A stretch of 59,232 nt of DNA from Peptococcaceae bacterium (GTDB lineage Bacteria; Bacillota; Peptococcia; Peptococcales; Peptococcaceae). This document shows positions 33,979-43,163 of this stretch, in pieces (position 1 is the first letter of the stretch; every line of letters starts with the position of its first letter). The notes under the pieces are model-generated. The model saw nothing but the letters and a program-made list of their open reading frames with translations, was not told the origin of the DNA and ran no database searches. The DNA is taken from NCBI GenBank assembly GCA_019420345.1, contig JAHZHI010000031.1, forward strand, positions 1-59,232. Direction: 5' to 3'. Position numbers and translations under genes: made by a program.

Positions 33979-34803
33979 ATGCCTGCGATTTTTGCTCATT
34001 ATATTTTTGGTATTGAGACAATGGAGCGATTTGATGAATCGATTCTGAGAATCATCAAATCGCATCAAGATTTATATAATGTAGGTCTGCAAGGGCCGGA
34101 TTTTTATTTTTTTGATCAACTGCTGCGTTTGCGTGGAAAAAAGTATTCGCAAATTGGTTCACAGCTGCATCAAGATTCTTGTGCGAGCTTATTGTTGGCG
34201 CTGGAAGGTGAAGGCGGCAAGAGACCGGAAAGTGATGCACTTGCCTATATCCTTGGTTTGATTGGCCATTTTGCGCTGGATTCAACCTGCCATCCATTAA
34301 TTGATCGATGGGTGAAAGAGCTGCCGTATAATCATCATCGGATGGAAACTGAGTTTGATCGTTATCTGCTGGCTGATTATGGTATCGCTGAACCACGCTG
34401 CTTTCCATTAGGAAGCTGCATTGCTGCGGATCGGCGTACGCGCATGAAAATAGGCTCTCTGTATGAAGCGGCGGATTTGGGTAAAGCAGAGGATGTTGCT
34501 GAGTTGATTGCAGATTTTGGACGCATAAAAGATTGGCTGAAAACTCCGGAGAACGGCCGTTATCATTTTTACCAAGGATTGCTGCGAATGTTTGGAGCCA
34601 AAGATGCGCTTGGCGGCATATTTATGGGGCCGAAAGATGCGATGTCGGACGTTACCAATCCGCGACTGGCGGCTCTTTTTGAACAGGCGAAAAATCGGTA
34701 TGTGGCATTGGTGACAAATTATATGGCACATATTTTCAGCGATGTACCTTTGGGGACATACTTTTTGCGCAACTTTGAGACGGAACCGGAGGTGTGTTCA
34801 TGA
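33979..34803 (+). CDS. Zinc-dependent phospholipase C family protein
   Basis: A 274-residue protein resembling PF00882. It lacks a signal peptide and opens PAIFAHYIFGIE; conserved histidine-rich parts are GLQGPDFYFFDQ, YILGLIGHFALDSTCHPLID and YNHHRMETEFDR, which supply likely zinc ligands. GAAAGGAGGG precedes ATG 33979. Related proteins are common in Clostridia as hypothetical cytoplasmic hydrolases; phospholipase activity is not assured. It overlaps the next gene by four bases (ATGA). Confidence 0.82.
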   Translation: MPAIFAHYIFGIETMERFDESILRIIKSHQDLYNVGLQGPDFYFFDQLLRLRGKKYSQIGSQLHQDSCASLLLALEGEGGKRPESDALAYILGLIGHFALDSTCHPLIDRWVKELPYNHHRMETEFDRYLLADYGIAEPRCFPLGSCIAADRRTRMKIGSLYEAADLGKAEDVAELIADFGRIKDWLKTPENGRYHFYQGLLRMFGAKDALGGIFMGPKDAMSDVTNPRLAALFEQAKNRYVALVTNYMAHIFSDVPLGTYFLRNFETEPEVCS

Positions 34804-35486
34804 ATGTTGAAGAGCAGATTCGCGCTCAGTTGATGGCAAATGTGGATGAGTCGTATAAGTCGTTTCATGAAAAACTTATTCCGACCATTTCTCCTGATCG
34901 AATTTTAGGCGTGCGCGTACCAATACAGAGAAAAATTGCTAAAGCGTATAAAAATGATCCAGGTGTGCTTGAGTATTTGGCATTGACTGATCATAGATAT
35001 ATGGAAGAAGTTAATATCCATGGGCTTCTTATTGCGCAAATGAAAGATTTTGATGTGTGTATCACTGAAACAACCCACTTTTTGCCAATGATTGATAACT
35101 GGGCGACGTGTGACATTTTCTCGCCGCAGGTTTTTAAGAAAAATTTGGATGAAATGCGCAAAATTGTGCCGGTATGGCTGGAGGACCGTTCACATCCGTA
35201 CACTGTGCGGTTTGGGATCAATATGTTGATGCAGCATTGCCTTGAGGCAGCTTTTGTAGAAAGCGATCTTGCAGCGGTGGCGGCCTGTGCCTGTGATGAA
35301 TATTATGTGAACATGGGCGTAGCGTGGTATTTTAGTATGGCGCTTGTCAAACAATGGGACGCGGCGTTGCCGTGGATCACAGAACATCGCATGCCGGATT
35401 GGGTGCACCGAAAGAGCATCCAAAAAGCGGTTGAAAGCCGCAGGGTATCCGACGAAAGAAAAGCGCTCTTAAAAAGTTATCGTTAA
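34800..35486 (+). CDS. DNA alkylation repair protein (AlkD-like HEAT repeat)
   Basis: A 228-residue all-helical protein of the AlkC/AlkD DNA glycosylase family. ILGVRVPIQRKIAK near the N-terminus, YMEEVNIHGLLIAQ, NWATCDIFSP and WLEDRSHPYTVRFGINMLM are the recurrent family segments; the NWATCD Trp/Asp region corresponds to the active-site cleft of AlkD. ATG 34800 overlaps the preceding stop, and GGAGGTG lies seven bases upstream. Pairing with the phospholipase-like gene is unexplained. Confidence 0.85.
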   Translation: MNVEEQIRAQLMANVDESYKSFHEKLIPTISPDRILGVRVPIQRKIAKAYKNDPGVLEYLALTDHRYMEEVNIHGLLIAQMKDFDVCITETTHFLPMIDNWATCDIFSPQVFKKNLDEMRKIVPVWLEDRSHPYTVRFGINMLMQHCLEAAFVESDLAAVAACACDEYYVNMGVAWYFSMALVKQWDAALPWITEHRMPDWVHRKSIQKAVESRRVSDERKALLKSYR

Positions 35487-35493
35487 AAAACGT

Positions 35494-35527
35494 GCCCTTT
35501 CGAGAAAACTTTCTCGAAAGGGCTTTC
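35494..35527. terminator. Terminator between the AlkD-like gene and XRE gene
   Basis: GCCCTTTCGAGAAA pairs with TTTCTCGAAAGGGC almost without loop, TTTCT on the right and an A-run on the left, so it can serve both converging genes. Confidence 0.82.
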
Positions 35528-35533
35528 TGATTT

Positions 35534-36370
35534 CTAGCCATAAAAATCTTGCAGCATGGCAGGGAGTGTGCTGGCGGCTGTTTGAACATCGTTTTTCATG
35601 CGGTCGTAAACAACGCGGGTATCGTCGTCTAAATGGCCGGCGTAGGGCGCGCCGTTTTCGTCGAGATTATATTCTGGGAAAAGGATGGGTGTAAAAGTAC
35701 CGTCGCTGTTTTCTTTGTATCCTTGGTCGAGCGTAAGTGTGATCAAAGCGTTGTTGAAAGTGATGTCGTCTTGTTTGGATTCGCGGGTGTAGGAAGGGGA
35801 ACAACGCAGGCGAAGCGTGCTGTTTTCATCGGAGCAATCGGCGGCGACGAACTTGGCGTCGTCGGGAATTTTAGTATCGAATGACAGAAGTTCAGGAAAA
35901 TCTGGTGCCAGAATAGAGTATTCGATGTTGCCGTCTTGGGCGACGTAGGAGCCAACGGAGATGTTGTTGCCTTTTTCGTCGGTGATGATTTTTTCTGAAA
36001 AGCCGTAGCTTTGCAGGGCGTTTTGAAATTGTTGTTCAAAGTGGTTTTTCTGATAATGCCAATAGCCGCAGTAAGAAATGCAAACAAGGACGATGATGCT
36101 AATGGCTGTGATGATGCCTTTGGTGAGACGCTTGCCAAAATGGCGTTCTTTGTCGATGGTCTGGATCATATGCGTGTCCTCCTTGAGCAGCATGTCCAGA
36201 GAAATGCCGAAATGGTTGCTCATATCGATGAGGGTTTGTAAATCGGGATAACTTTTCTCGTTTTCCCAATTTGATACCGTTTGCCGTGTGACGTGAAAGA
36301 GCTGACCGAAGGCTTCCTGTGTCATGCCGTATTCTTTTCTGATGGATGAAATTTCTTTTCCGAGTTTCAT
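35534..36370 (-). CDS. Membrane-anchored XRE-family regulator
   Basis: A 278-residue protein. Residues 1-~62 form an XRE/Cro helix-turn-helix (ISSIRKEYGMTQEAFGQLFHVTRQTVSNWENEKSYPD). A basic segment leads to one transmembrane helix at about 92-112 (GIITAISIIVLVCISYCGY), then a soluble ~165-residue domain, likely outside the membrane, with no recognised fold. ATG 36370 has AAAGGAC upstream; the frame is open nine codons further. This is the layout of a one-component transmembrane sensor-regulator. Neighbours give no target. Confidence 0.85.
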   Translation of the reverse strand: MKLGKEISSIRKEYGMTQEAFGQLFHVTRQTVSNWENEKSYPDLQTLIDMSNHFGISLDMLLKEDTHMIQTIDKERHFGKRLTKGIITAISIIVLVCISYCGYWHYQKNHFEQQFQNALQSYGFSEKIITDEKGNNISVGSYVAQDGNIEYSILAPDFPELLSFDTKIPDDAKFVAADCSDENSTLRLRCSPSYTRESKQDDITFNNALITLTLDQGYKENSDGTFTPILFPEYNLDENGAPYAGHLDDDTRVVYDRMKNDVQTAASTLPAMLQDFYG

Positions 36371-36512
36371 GGTTTTGTCCTTTCTTTTGGAGAACAACGC
36401 GCATTGTTTTTCCTGGCTTTATTATCTCAGGTGCGTTCCGAAAAATAAAGCAATCTGCTTTTTGCGAGGAGATTTTCGTGCGCAAAGATTCTTTGACAAA
36501 GCTTTGAGCGCG

Positions 36513-36552
36513 AAAAAAAGCCAACCGTTGCTGAAAACGGTTGGCTTTTTTT
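36513..36552. terminator. Bidirectional terminator downstream of htpG
   Basis: AAGCCAACCGTT and AACGGTTGGCTT arms with A-run and T-run flanks. On the minus strand it ends the htpG transcript. Confidence 0.88.
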
Positions 36553-36588
36553 AAGGGGTGTATGATTGAATGTGTGGATGGTTGATGG

Positions 36589-38484
36589 TTATTTTGTCAT
36601 CAGTGCAGAAATGCTGCGTGCAAAATTGGTTGGATCTTCAACAGGCAGCCCTGCAATCAAACGTGCCTGCTGGTAAAGCAGATTGGTGTAGTTTTTCAAA
36701 GCGTCTTCGTCATTGTCTTTATAGAGCGCTTCGAGCTTTGCGTAAACGGGGTGGTTTTTATTGATTTCGAGCACTTTTTGTGCTTTGATGCTTTGTCCGT
36801 TAGGCATAGCGGCGTAGAGTTTTTCCATGTCGACAGAAATCTGCCCCTCGGTGGAGAGGAAGACGGCATCGTCGTCGGCAAGGCGATCGGTGGTTTTTAC
36901 ACGGACCACTTCATCGGAGAGCAACCCGGCGAGTTTGTCAAAGAAAGCGTTTTGTTCTTCACTGTTGTCTTCGTTGTTGGTGTTTTCATCGTCTAAGCCC
37001 AAATCGTCGCCAGAAACGGAACGAAATTCTTTTCCGTTGTATGCGGCGATGACTTTGAGAACAAATTCGTCAAAAGCGTCAGTCAGGTAGAGCATTTCGA
37101 AGTTTTTCTTTTTGATGATGCCGACCTGTGGCAATTTATCGATTTGGTCTGCGCTGGCACCGGTTGCATAGTAGATATATTTTTGTTCTTCAGGCATGCG
37201 TTCTACATATTCTTTCAGGGTAACAAGTTTGTTTTCTGTGGAAGAATAGAAAAGCAGGAAGTCCTGGAGTTTATCTTTGTGGGCGCCGTAGCTGTCGTAG
37301 ATGCTGATTTTGATATGACGGCCAAATGCTTTGTAGAATTTTTCGTAGTTTTCGCGATCGTTGTCGCGCATTTGAGACAGCTCACGTGTGATGCGTTCGT
37401 CAATTTTGTGGCGAATGGTCATGAGCTGACGATCGTGCTGCAGCAATTCGCGGGAGATGTTGAGGGAGAGGTCTTCGCTGTCGACAACACCTTTGACGAA
37501 GTTGTAGTATTCAGGCAGCAAATCTTCGCAGTTATCCATAATGAGAACGCCGTTGGAATAAAGCGCTAAGCCGCGTTTATAATCGTTGGTATAGTAGTCA
37601 AATGGTGGCTGACTAGGGATGTAAAGAATGGCGCGATAACTTAATGCGGCACCTTCGGCGTTGAGATGGATATGACGCAGAGGTTTGTCGAAGCCGAAGC
37701 GGCGTTCGTGATAGAAGTTTTCGTAATCCTCATCCTTGAGTTCGTTTTTGTTCTTGCGCCAAATAGGAACCATGGAATTAAGGGTATCGTCTTCATAGTA
37801 GGTTTCGTATTCTGGGTGCTCCTCGGTGCCTTCTTTCATGCGCTGTTTTTCGCAGAGCATTACGATTGGGTAACGGATGTAATTGGAATAGCGGGTAACG
37901 AGGGAGCGCAGCAGATGGGGATCAAGAAATTCATCGTAGTTTTCTTCGTCGGTGTTGTCGCGCAATGTCAGTGTAATCTTTGTGCCTGGAGTGGTGCGTC
38001 CGCATTCGGAGATGGTGTAACCGTCGGTGCCGTCAGAATGCCACATGGCGGCTGGTTCATCAGGGTTCCAGGTCTTTGTTTCAACGGTGACTTCTTTAGC
38101 GACCATAAAGGCGGAATAAAAACCAACGCCGAATTGACCGATGATGTTATGGTCGTCGTCTTGATCTTGGTTGGATTTGAAATCGAAACTGCCGCTTTTT
38201 GCAATGGTGCCGAGGTTGTTTTCGAGTTCTTCGGCGGTCATGCCAACACCGGTGTCTTCGATGGTCAGCGTGCGTGCTTCTTTGTTAGGGGTCAGACGGA
38301 TGTAAAAATCGTCTTTATTAAATGTGCGATTTTCGTCTGTCAGGGTTTCGTAATAGACCTTGTCGATGGCGTCGGACGCGTTGGAAATCAGTTCGCGTAA
38401 AAAGATTTCGCGATTGGTGTAAATAGAATGGATCATTAAATCCATGAGTCGTTGAGATTCTGCTTTAAAGGCTTTCTTAGCCAT
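36589..38484 (-). CDS. htpG: Hsp90-family chaperone HtpG
   Basis: A 631-residue Hsp90. The GHKL ATP site is at the N-terminus (ELISNASDAIDK, IEDTGVGMT, FGVGFYSAFMVA), then the middle domain (PFDYYTNDYKRGLALYSNGVLIMDNCEDLLPEYYNFVKGVVDSEDL includes the catalytic-loop region) and a C-terminal dimerisation domain. Start ATG 38484 follows AGAGGTGA. A perfect CIRCE element lies immediately upstream, so HrcA is the likely repressor. Confidence 0.97.
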   Translation of the reverse strand: MAKKAFKAESQRLMDLMIHSIYTNREIFLRELISNASDAIDKVYYETLTDENRTFNKDDFYIRLTPNKEARTLTIEDTGVGMTAEELENNLGTIAKSGSFDFKSNQDQDDDHNIIGQFGVGFYSAFMVAKEVTVETKTWNPDEPAAMWHSDGTDGYTISECGRTTPGTKITLTLRDNTDEENYDEFLDPHLLRSLVTRYSNYIRYPIVMLCEKQRMKEGTEEHPEYETYYEDDTLNSMVPIWRKNKNELKDEDYENFYHERRFGFDKPLRHIHLNAEGAALSYRAILYIPSQPPFDYYTNDYKRGLALYSNGVLIMDNCEDLLPEYYNFVKGVVDSEDLSLNISRELLQHDRQLMTIRHKIDERITRELSQMRDNDRENYEKFYKAFGRHIKISIYDSYGAHKDKLQDFLLFYSSTENKLVTLKEYVERMPEEQKYIYYATGASADQIDKLPQVGIIKKKNFEMLYLTDAFDEFVLKVIAAYNGKEFRSVSGDDLGLDDENTNNEDNSEEQNAFFDKLAGLLSDEVVRVKTTDRLADDDAVFLSTEGQISVDMEKLYAAMPNGQSIKAQKVLEINKNHPVYAKLEALYKDNDEDALKNYTNLLYQQARLIAGLPVEDPTNFARSISALMTK

Positions 38485-38507
38485 AGAATGGTCACCTCTT
38501 TGAGATA

Positions 38508-38534
38508 TTAGCACTCGATCTATCTGAGTGCTAA
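38508..38534. promoter_or_regulatory. CIRCE operator (HrcA) of htpG
   Basis: TTAGCACTC-N9-GAGTGCTAA, a perfect match to the CIRCE consensus, 24 bases upstream of the htpG ATG and overlapping the predicted transcription start. Confidence 0.93.
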
Positions 38535-38538
38535 TATT

Positions 38539-38566
38539 ATTTTATCACGTCTGGGACGATTGTCAA
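38539..38566 (-). promoter_or_regulatory. htpG promoter
   Basis: TTGACA (38566-38561), 16-nt spacer, TAAAAT (38544-38539) on the minus strand, directly upstream of CIRCE. Confidence 0.7.
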
Positions 38567-38840
38567 GCGATGAAGATTAAGAAATCTTTAGCAGTATGAA
38601 TTTTGGTGAGCGATCTAATAAAGATGGGACGAAAATAAAGGTAAGGTAAGACGGACGATGTCCACTTTAGCGTATCACTCGCTGTTGGCAGACTGTGATA
38701 TTCATGACAGTGTTTGGGTGCTTGTTTGATCTATATGGTTTTTGTGTTGCTGCTGATTGTACAGGGGAGCGCATATATAACGATGTTGTCCCTGGAAGTA
38801 TATTGGTTTTATAATCTTGGTGGTTTGCTGGTTGTTCAAT
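38567..38840. other. Intergenic stretch without a supported gene
   Basis: About 270 bases between the htpG promoter and the MATE gene terminator. A minus-strand frame of 69 codons exists but crosses the terminator hairpin and lacks a ribosome site. A TATAAT occurs near 38812. Nothing else stands out. Confidence 0.5.
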
Positions 38841-38882
38841 AAATAAATGACCGTTCTCGATCAGGAGAACGGTCATTTATTT
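38841..38882. terminator. Terminator of the MATE gene
   Basis: AAATAAATGACCGTTCTC and GAGAACGGTCATTTATTT, an 18-bp stem with a 6-nt loop, overlapping the MATE stop codon. Confidence 0.85.
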
Positions 38883-40224
38883 ATAACGTCATGCCGCGGC
38901 GCGAGAGCCGGCGCCAATATGTGATGCCAACGATGTCGGCGAGTGCCCAGCCTATTGGGACAGCGGCCCAGATGCCGGTTACGCCAATGGCTGGAATGGC
39001 TGAGAGTGTGTAGGCGAGGAGAACGCGTGTGCCAAGCGAAATGATGGTGAGAACAACGCTCATGCCTGGGCGCGCGATGGCTCGATAAAGTCCGTAGAGT
39101 AAAAAGAGAATGCCAATGCCAACATAGAAAGCGCCTTCAATGCGTAGATAACATACGCCGGCAGAGATGATGTCTGTTTCATTGCGGTTGATAAAGAGCG
39201 TCATCAATGGTTCAGCAAAGATGAAGACAATGGCGCTGACAATGATGCTGAAGATGGAGGCTGTAAGAAAAGCGCTTTTAATGCCTTGGCGAATGCGATC
39301 TTCTTTTCTGGCGCCATAATTCTGAGCGATAAATGTAGAAAAAGCATTTCCAAAGTCTTGTACCGGCATGTAAGCGAATGTGTCGATTTTGACAGCAGCG
39401 GCGAAGGCTGCCATAATGACTGGACCGAAGCTGTTGACCAAGCCTTGCACCAAGAGAATCCCAAAATTCATGACAGATTGCTGGATGCAGGTGAGAAAAG
39501 AAAAGCTGGTAATTTCACGAAATATCGTGCGATTCCAACGCATGTGTCTGCGCGCAGGCCGCAAATCAGAAAATGCAACAAGGGTGTAGATCGTGAGGCC
39601 GATGCCAGAGATGTATTGAGAAATGATCGTTGCCAAAGCAGCACCGGCTACGCCCCAGTGAACCACACAAACAAACAATAAGTCTAAAATGATGTTTAAG
39701 AGTGCTGAAACGGCAAGAAAGACTAATGGGATTTTTGAGTTTCCGAGCGCTCGCAACAGACAGGAAAAATAATTTTGGAAAAACGTGGCGAGGATTCCGG
39801 CAAAAATGACTAATAAATAGGTTTTCATTAGTCCGGCAACGTCAGGATCTGCAACACGAAGGAACCATATGATAAAATCAATGCCGATAAACACCAATAT
39901 ATTGATGGCAATGGTAACAAGAATAATAAATACAAAAGATTGAAATATGCCGGTTTTCAGCCGATCGATGTTGTTGCGGCCGTAACTGATGGAAAAAGAT
40001 GCGCCGCTGCCCATGCAGAGACCGAGAATAATTGATGTAAGAAAAGTCATTAGGGTATAGGCTGAGCCAACAGCAGCCAATGCATTGGCGCCGAGAAAGC
40101 GGCCGACAATAATGGTGTCCGCAATATTGTAGCATTGCTGCAACAAATTTCCAGCGATCATTGGCAGCGCAAAAATCAGCAAACTTTTCGTAATGCTGCC
40201 TGTCAATAAGTTACTATTTTGCAT
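38881..40224 (-). CDS. MATE-family multidrug/toxin efflux transporter
   Basis: A 447-residue protein with 12 hydrophobic segments in two homologous halves. The start LLIFALPMIAGNLLQQCYNIADTIIVGRFLGANALAAVG is the MATE N-half signature, mirrored at TSFSFLTCIQQSVMNFGILLVQGLVNSFG. It exports cationic or other small compounds using Na+ or H+; substrates unknown. GAGGGGG precedes the ATG. Confidence 0.95.
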   Translation of the reverse strand: MQNSNLLTGSITKSLLIFALPMIAGNLLQQCYNIADTIIVGRFLGANALAAVGSAYTLMTFLTSIILGLCMGSGASFSISYGRNNIDRLKTGIFQSFVFIILVTIAINILVFIGIDFIIWFLRVADPDVAGLMKTYLLVIFAGILATFFQNYFSCLLRALGNSKIPLVFLAVSALLNIILDLLFVCVVHWGVAGAALATIISQYISGIGLTIYTLVAFSDLRPARRHMRWNRTIFREITSFSFLTCIQQSVMNFGILLVQGLVNSFGPVIMAAFAAAVKIDTFAYMPVQDFGNAFSTFIAQNYGARKEDRIRQGIKSAFLTASIFSIIVSAIVFIFAEPLMTLFINRNETDIISAGVCYLRIEGAFYVGIGILFLLYGLYRAIARPGMSVVLTIISLGTRVLLAYTLSAIPAIGVTGIWAAVPIGWALADIVGITYWRRLSRRGMTL

Positions 40225-40277
40225 AGAATCCCCCTCTCACAGTCGACGATAGAACATATTAGACTGTCTGTTTCTCT

Positions 40278-40307
40278 ATTATAGGTATGGTATTGAAAAA
40301 CTGTCAA
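40278..40307 (-). promoter_or_regulatory. Promoter of the MATE gene
   Basis: TTGACA (40307-40302), 18-nt spacer, TATAAT (40283-40278) on the minus strand. Confidence 0.65.
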
Positions 40308-40319
40308 TTGGCTGTTGCA

Positions 40320-40348
40320 TTGACAAAAACGGCAATGGGCGTAATAAT
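40320..40348 (+). promoter_or_regulatory. Promoter of the methyltransferase gene
   Basis: TTGACA (40320-40325), 16-nt spacer, TAATAA(T) (40342-40348), 41 bases before the chosen ATG. It diverges from the MATE promoter. Confidence 0.5.
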
Positions 40349-40388
40349 GAAAGAAGCATTGAACATAAAACGTGAGGAGATGGAGAGC

Positions 40389-41069
40389 ATGGCGGACTTT
40401 GATAAAAAAGCGCCTGAATATGATGCGTGGTATCAAACGCAAAAAGGTGCCTTGGTGGACGCACTGGAAACTGAGTGCGCATTTGAATTGTTTCAGCCAA
40501 AAAGTGGCATGCATGTGCTGGATGCTGGTTGTGGAACAGGTAACTTTTCGATGAAAATGGCAGCCTTGGGAGCAACAGTGGATGGCATTGATTTATCGGA
40601 GCCAATGATTGCCTATGCAAAGGAAAAGGCGGCCGCATCGCCCTATGCGGAGCAATTGCATTTTTATGTGGGTGATTTGTATACGCTGCCATTTCCTGAC
40701 AACACTTTTGATGCGGTGCTTTCAATGGCGGCATTTGAATTTATTCATGATGACTTGCGTGCTTTGAACGAAATGATGCGTGTGGTTAAGCCGGGAGGCC
40801 GTGTGTTGATTGGCACGATCACTGGCAATTCTGACTGGGGGCAGGAATATCAAACACATATGCCGCGTGAGGATTCGGTTTTTCACCATGCGTCTTTCAA
40901 GACTGCAGATGACATGCGCGCGCTTTTGCCAGAAAAACTGCTTGCAAGTGCTGAAAGTGTTTTTTTGCCATTTGCAACGCCTGACACAGAAGCAACCCGC
41001 GACTTGGACGAAGAGTATCGCAAACGTGGTGCCATTGGCGCATTTGTTTGTTTACTGTGGGAAAAATAG
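40389..41069 (+). CDS. Class I SAM-dependent methyltransferase
   Basis: A 226-residue methyltransferase of the UbiE/COQ5-like type. Motif I is VLDAGCGTGNFS, the acidic residue GIDLSEPMI follows, and then DLYTLPFPDNTFDAVLSMAAFEFI and VKPGGRVLIGTI. ATG 40389 (MADFDKKAPEYDAWY) follows AGGAG by nine bases; a start three codons earlier and longer frames are possible. The substrate cannot be read from sequence. Confidence 0.9.
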   Translation: MADFDKKAPEYDAWYQTQKGALVDALETECAFELFQPKSGMHVLDAGCGTGNFSMKMAALGATVDGIDLSEPMIAYAKEKAAASPYAEQLHFYVGDLYTLPFPDNTFDAVLSMAAFEFIHDDLRALNEMMRVVKPGGRVLIGTITGNSDWGQEYQTHMPREDSVFHHASFKTADDMRALLPEKLLASAESVFLPFATPDTEATRDLDEEYRKRGAIGAFVCLLWEK

Positions 41070-41070
41070 A

Positions 41071-41122
41071 CAATATAAAACGGCAAGAGAACCATTGGCA
41101 GTTCTCTTGCCGTTTTATATTG
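41071..41122. terminator. Bidirectional terminator
   Basis: AAAACGGCAAGAGAAC and GTTCTCTTGCCGTTTT with further A/T pairs (22-bp stem in total), 8-nt loop. Ends the methyltransferase (+) and M20 hydrolase (-) transcripts. Confidence 0.9.
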
Positions 41123-41141
41123 CACGTTTTGCGATCATTGA

Positions 41142-42305
41142 TTAGTTTTTACAACTGTCTTTGCTGGAAAATGCTGCACAAACATGGGCTGCAGTTCCGA
41201 CAACAAGGGCGGTTTCGTCGAAAAGCACATCGGCGTTATGAATATTGGCGGAGCATCCGTCGACATGAGCGCCGAGTGTCATCATACTGATTGGAAGGAT
41301 GTTGCCGTAGAGTGCAAAGTCTTCGCTCCAAGCAAATGGTTCGCGCTGTTCTTGCAAAATGAGCTCCGGCGCGCGGTCGGACAGCGTCTGAATGAGGCGA
41401 TGATTCAATGCCTCATCGTTACACACTGGTGGAACAGTGGTTGTAAATGTTAGTGTCACCTGACAACGCAGCGTTTTTGCCATACCATCACAAATTTCTT
41501 GGAGCCGTGCTTTAATTGTCTCAGCGAGATCCGTGTTATAGACACGCAGCGTGCCAAGCAGCTGTGCTTGATCTGGAATGACGTTGAAGGTGTTACCGGC
41601 GTTGAACGCGCAGATGGAAAGCACCGCTGGTTCAAGTGTTGGCCGCTCACGGCTGATTAAGCCTTGCAGCGCGTTATAGATTTGAACGGCAGCAAAGATT
41701 GGGTCGCGTCCATTGGATGGTGCGGCGCCGTGGGTGCTGGCACCGGTGAACGTGATGATAAATTCGTTGGACGCAGCATACATTGGCCCATCTTTGTAGT
41801 AAAGGGTGCCGCTGTCCAGGGTTGGAGACATGTGCAGGGCAAACCCGCCTTTGAAGTCTGGGGTGACCACATTGTGGGCAATCAGCTGGCGAGCGCCGGT
41901 GATGTTTTCTTCGTCTGGCTGAAAAATAAGGCGTGTGCTTGCAGGCAGTTCATCGGCGTGTGCTTGCAGAAGGCAGGCTGCACCGAGCAGCATTGCAGTA
42001 TGAAAATCGTGCCCGCATGTGTGTGCAAAGTTGGTTTCGCTGGAAAATGGAAGCCCGCTTTTTTCTTCCATAAGCAAGGCATCCATATCGGCACGCAGGA
42101 TCATTCCTGCAGGGCCTTTTCCGATATCGGCAACGAGAGTGCTCGGACAAGGTTCAAAAAAGGAAACGTGATGTGCATTCAGCACATCACGAATCAGTGT
42201 TAAGGTATGTGGTAAATCGTACCCGCCTTCGGCGTGTTGGTGAAAGGCGCGGCGCCACTGGGTAAGTGTTGGTTGTAAAGCCAGTGCTTCTTCATAGACA
42301 GACAT
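41142..42305 (-). CDS. M20-family amidohydrolase (N-acyl-amino-acid hydrolase-like)
   Basis: A 387-residue metallopeptidase of the M20D (HipO/IAA-amino acid hydrolase) type. Metal and catalytic residues: LRADMDAL, HTCGHDFHTAML, QPDEENITGA, ALHMSP. STHGAAPSNGRDPI is the dimerisation-domain histidine region. It would cleave acyl or aryl groups from amino acids. Ribosome site AGGAGG overlaps the uppP stop; the two genes are 12 bases apart and co-transcribed. Confidence 0.92.
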   Translation of the reverse strand: MSVYEEALALQPTLTQWRRAFHQHAEGGYDLPHTLTLIRDVLNAHHVSFFEPCPSTLVADIGKGPAGMILRADMDALLMEEKSGLPFSSETNFAHTCGHDFHTAMLLGAACLLQAHADELPASTRLIFQPDEENITGARQLIAHNVVTPDFKGGFALHMSPTLDSGTLYYKDGPMYAASNEFIITFTGASTHGAAPSNGRDPIFAAVQIYNALQGLISRERPTLEPAVLSICAFNAGNTFNVIPDQAQLLGTLRVYNTDLAETIKARLQEICDGMAKTLRCQVTLTFTTTVPPVCNDEALNHRLIQTLSDRAPELILQEQREPFAWSEDFALYGNILPISMMTLGAHVDGCSANIHNADVLFDETALVVGTAAHVCAAFSSKDSCKN

Positions 42306-42317
42306 AGGGTTCGCCTC

Positions 42318-43133
42318 CTAGCTCAGGAAGAAGTAAAGAAGGACAATGATCCCGAGCGCAATGCGGTAGTAACCGAATGGCTTGAAATCGTTTTTGGCAA
42401 CGTAAGAAATTAAGAACTTAATGGCTAAAATAGAAACCACAAAAGCGACAATCATACCAAACAGCAGGATCATCAATTCGTTGCCGGTGAAATTGAAGCC
42501 GAACTTTACCAACTTTAAAAGGCTGGCGCCAAACATAATAGGAATGCTCATGAAAAAGGAAAATTCGGTGGCTAAGGTACGGGAAGTGCCCACGAGCATC
42601 CCGCCGATGATTGTAGACCCGGAACGAGATGTCCCAGGAATTAACGAAAGCACTTGGAAGCAGCCGATCTTAAAAGCGGTGAGATAACTCATATCATCAA
42701 AAGAGTTGATGGTGGGTTTGTAGTTATATTTGGTTTCAATCCAGATAAAAATGATCCCATAAACGATCAATGCAATGGCAACAACAATGTAATTATAGAA
42801 ATGTTCATCCAGCCAGTCGTTTAGTGGCAGCCCAATGATGGCAGCTGGAAGACAACCGATGATGACTTTGAACCAGATTTTCCAGGTATCCGATTTTTCT
42901 TTTGCGGATTTTCGCGGAGAAAATGGATTTAATTTGTGGAAATAAATGACGACAACGGCTAGGATAGCACCCAACTGAATGACAACCAGAAACATTTCCC
43001 AAAAATCGCGGGAAACATTGAGGCGCAGAAAATTCTCGACAAGAATCATATGCCCTGTACTGGAGATTGGGAGCCATTCTGTGATCCCTTCAACAATACC
43101 AAGTATCAATACTTTTAAATATTCAATTAGCAT
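42318..43133 (-). CDS. uppP: Undecaprenyl-diphosphatase (BacA type)
   Basis: A 271-residue membrane phosphatase that recycles the lipid carrier of peptidoglycan synthesis. VEGITEWLPISSTGHMIL and PGTSRSGSTIIGGM are the two active-site segments. About eight hydrophobic helices. GGAGG precedes ATG 43133. High expression in relatives gives bacitracin tolerance. Confidence 0.97.
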   Translation of the reverse strand: MLIEYLKVLILGIVEGITEWLPISSTGHMILVENFLRLNVSRDFWEMFLVVIQLGAILAVVVIYFHKLNPFSPRKSAKEKSDTWKIWFKVIIGCLPAAIIGLPLNDWLDEHFYNYIVVAIALIVYGIIFIWIETKYNYKPTINSFDDMSYLTAFKIGCFQVLSLIPGTSRSGSTIIGGMLVGTSRTLATEFSFFMSIPIMFGASLLKLVKFGFNFTGNELMILLFGMIVAFVVSILAIKFLISYVAKNDFKPFGYYRIALGIIVLLYFFLS

Positions 43134-43163
43134 GGTTTTCCTCCAAAAAATAACATTGTTTAC

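Noticed and set aside
37666..38400. A 244-codon plus-strand frame inside htpG
   Set aside because: Antisense reading of a certain gene, low-complexity product rich in Val/Phe, no ribosome site.
38667..38876. A 69-codon minus-strand frame between htpG and the MATE gene
   Set aside because: It starts inside the terminator hairpin, lacks a ribosome site and has no recognisable composition or motif.
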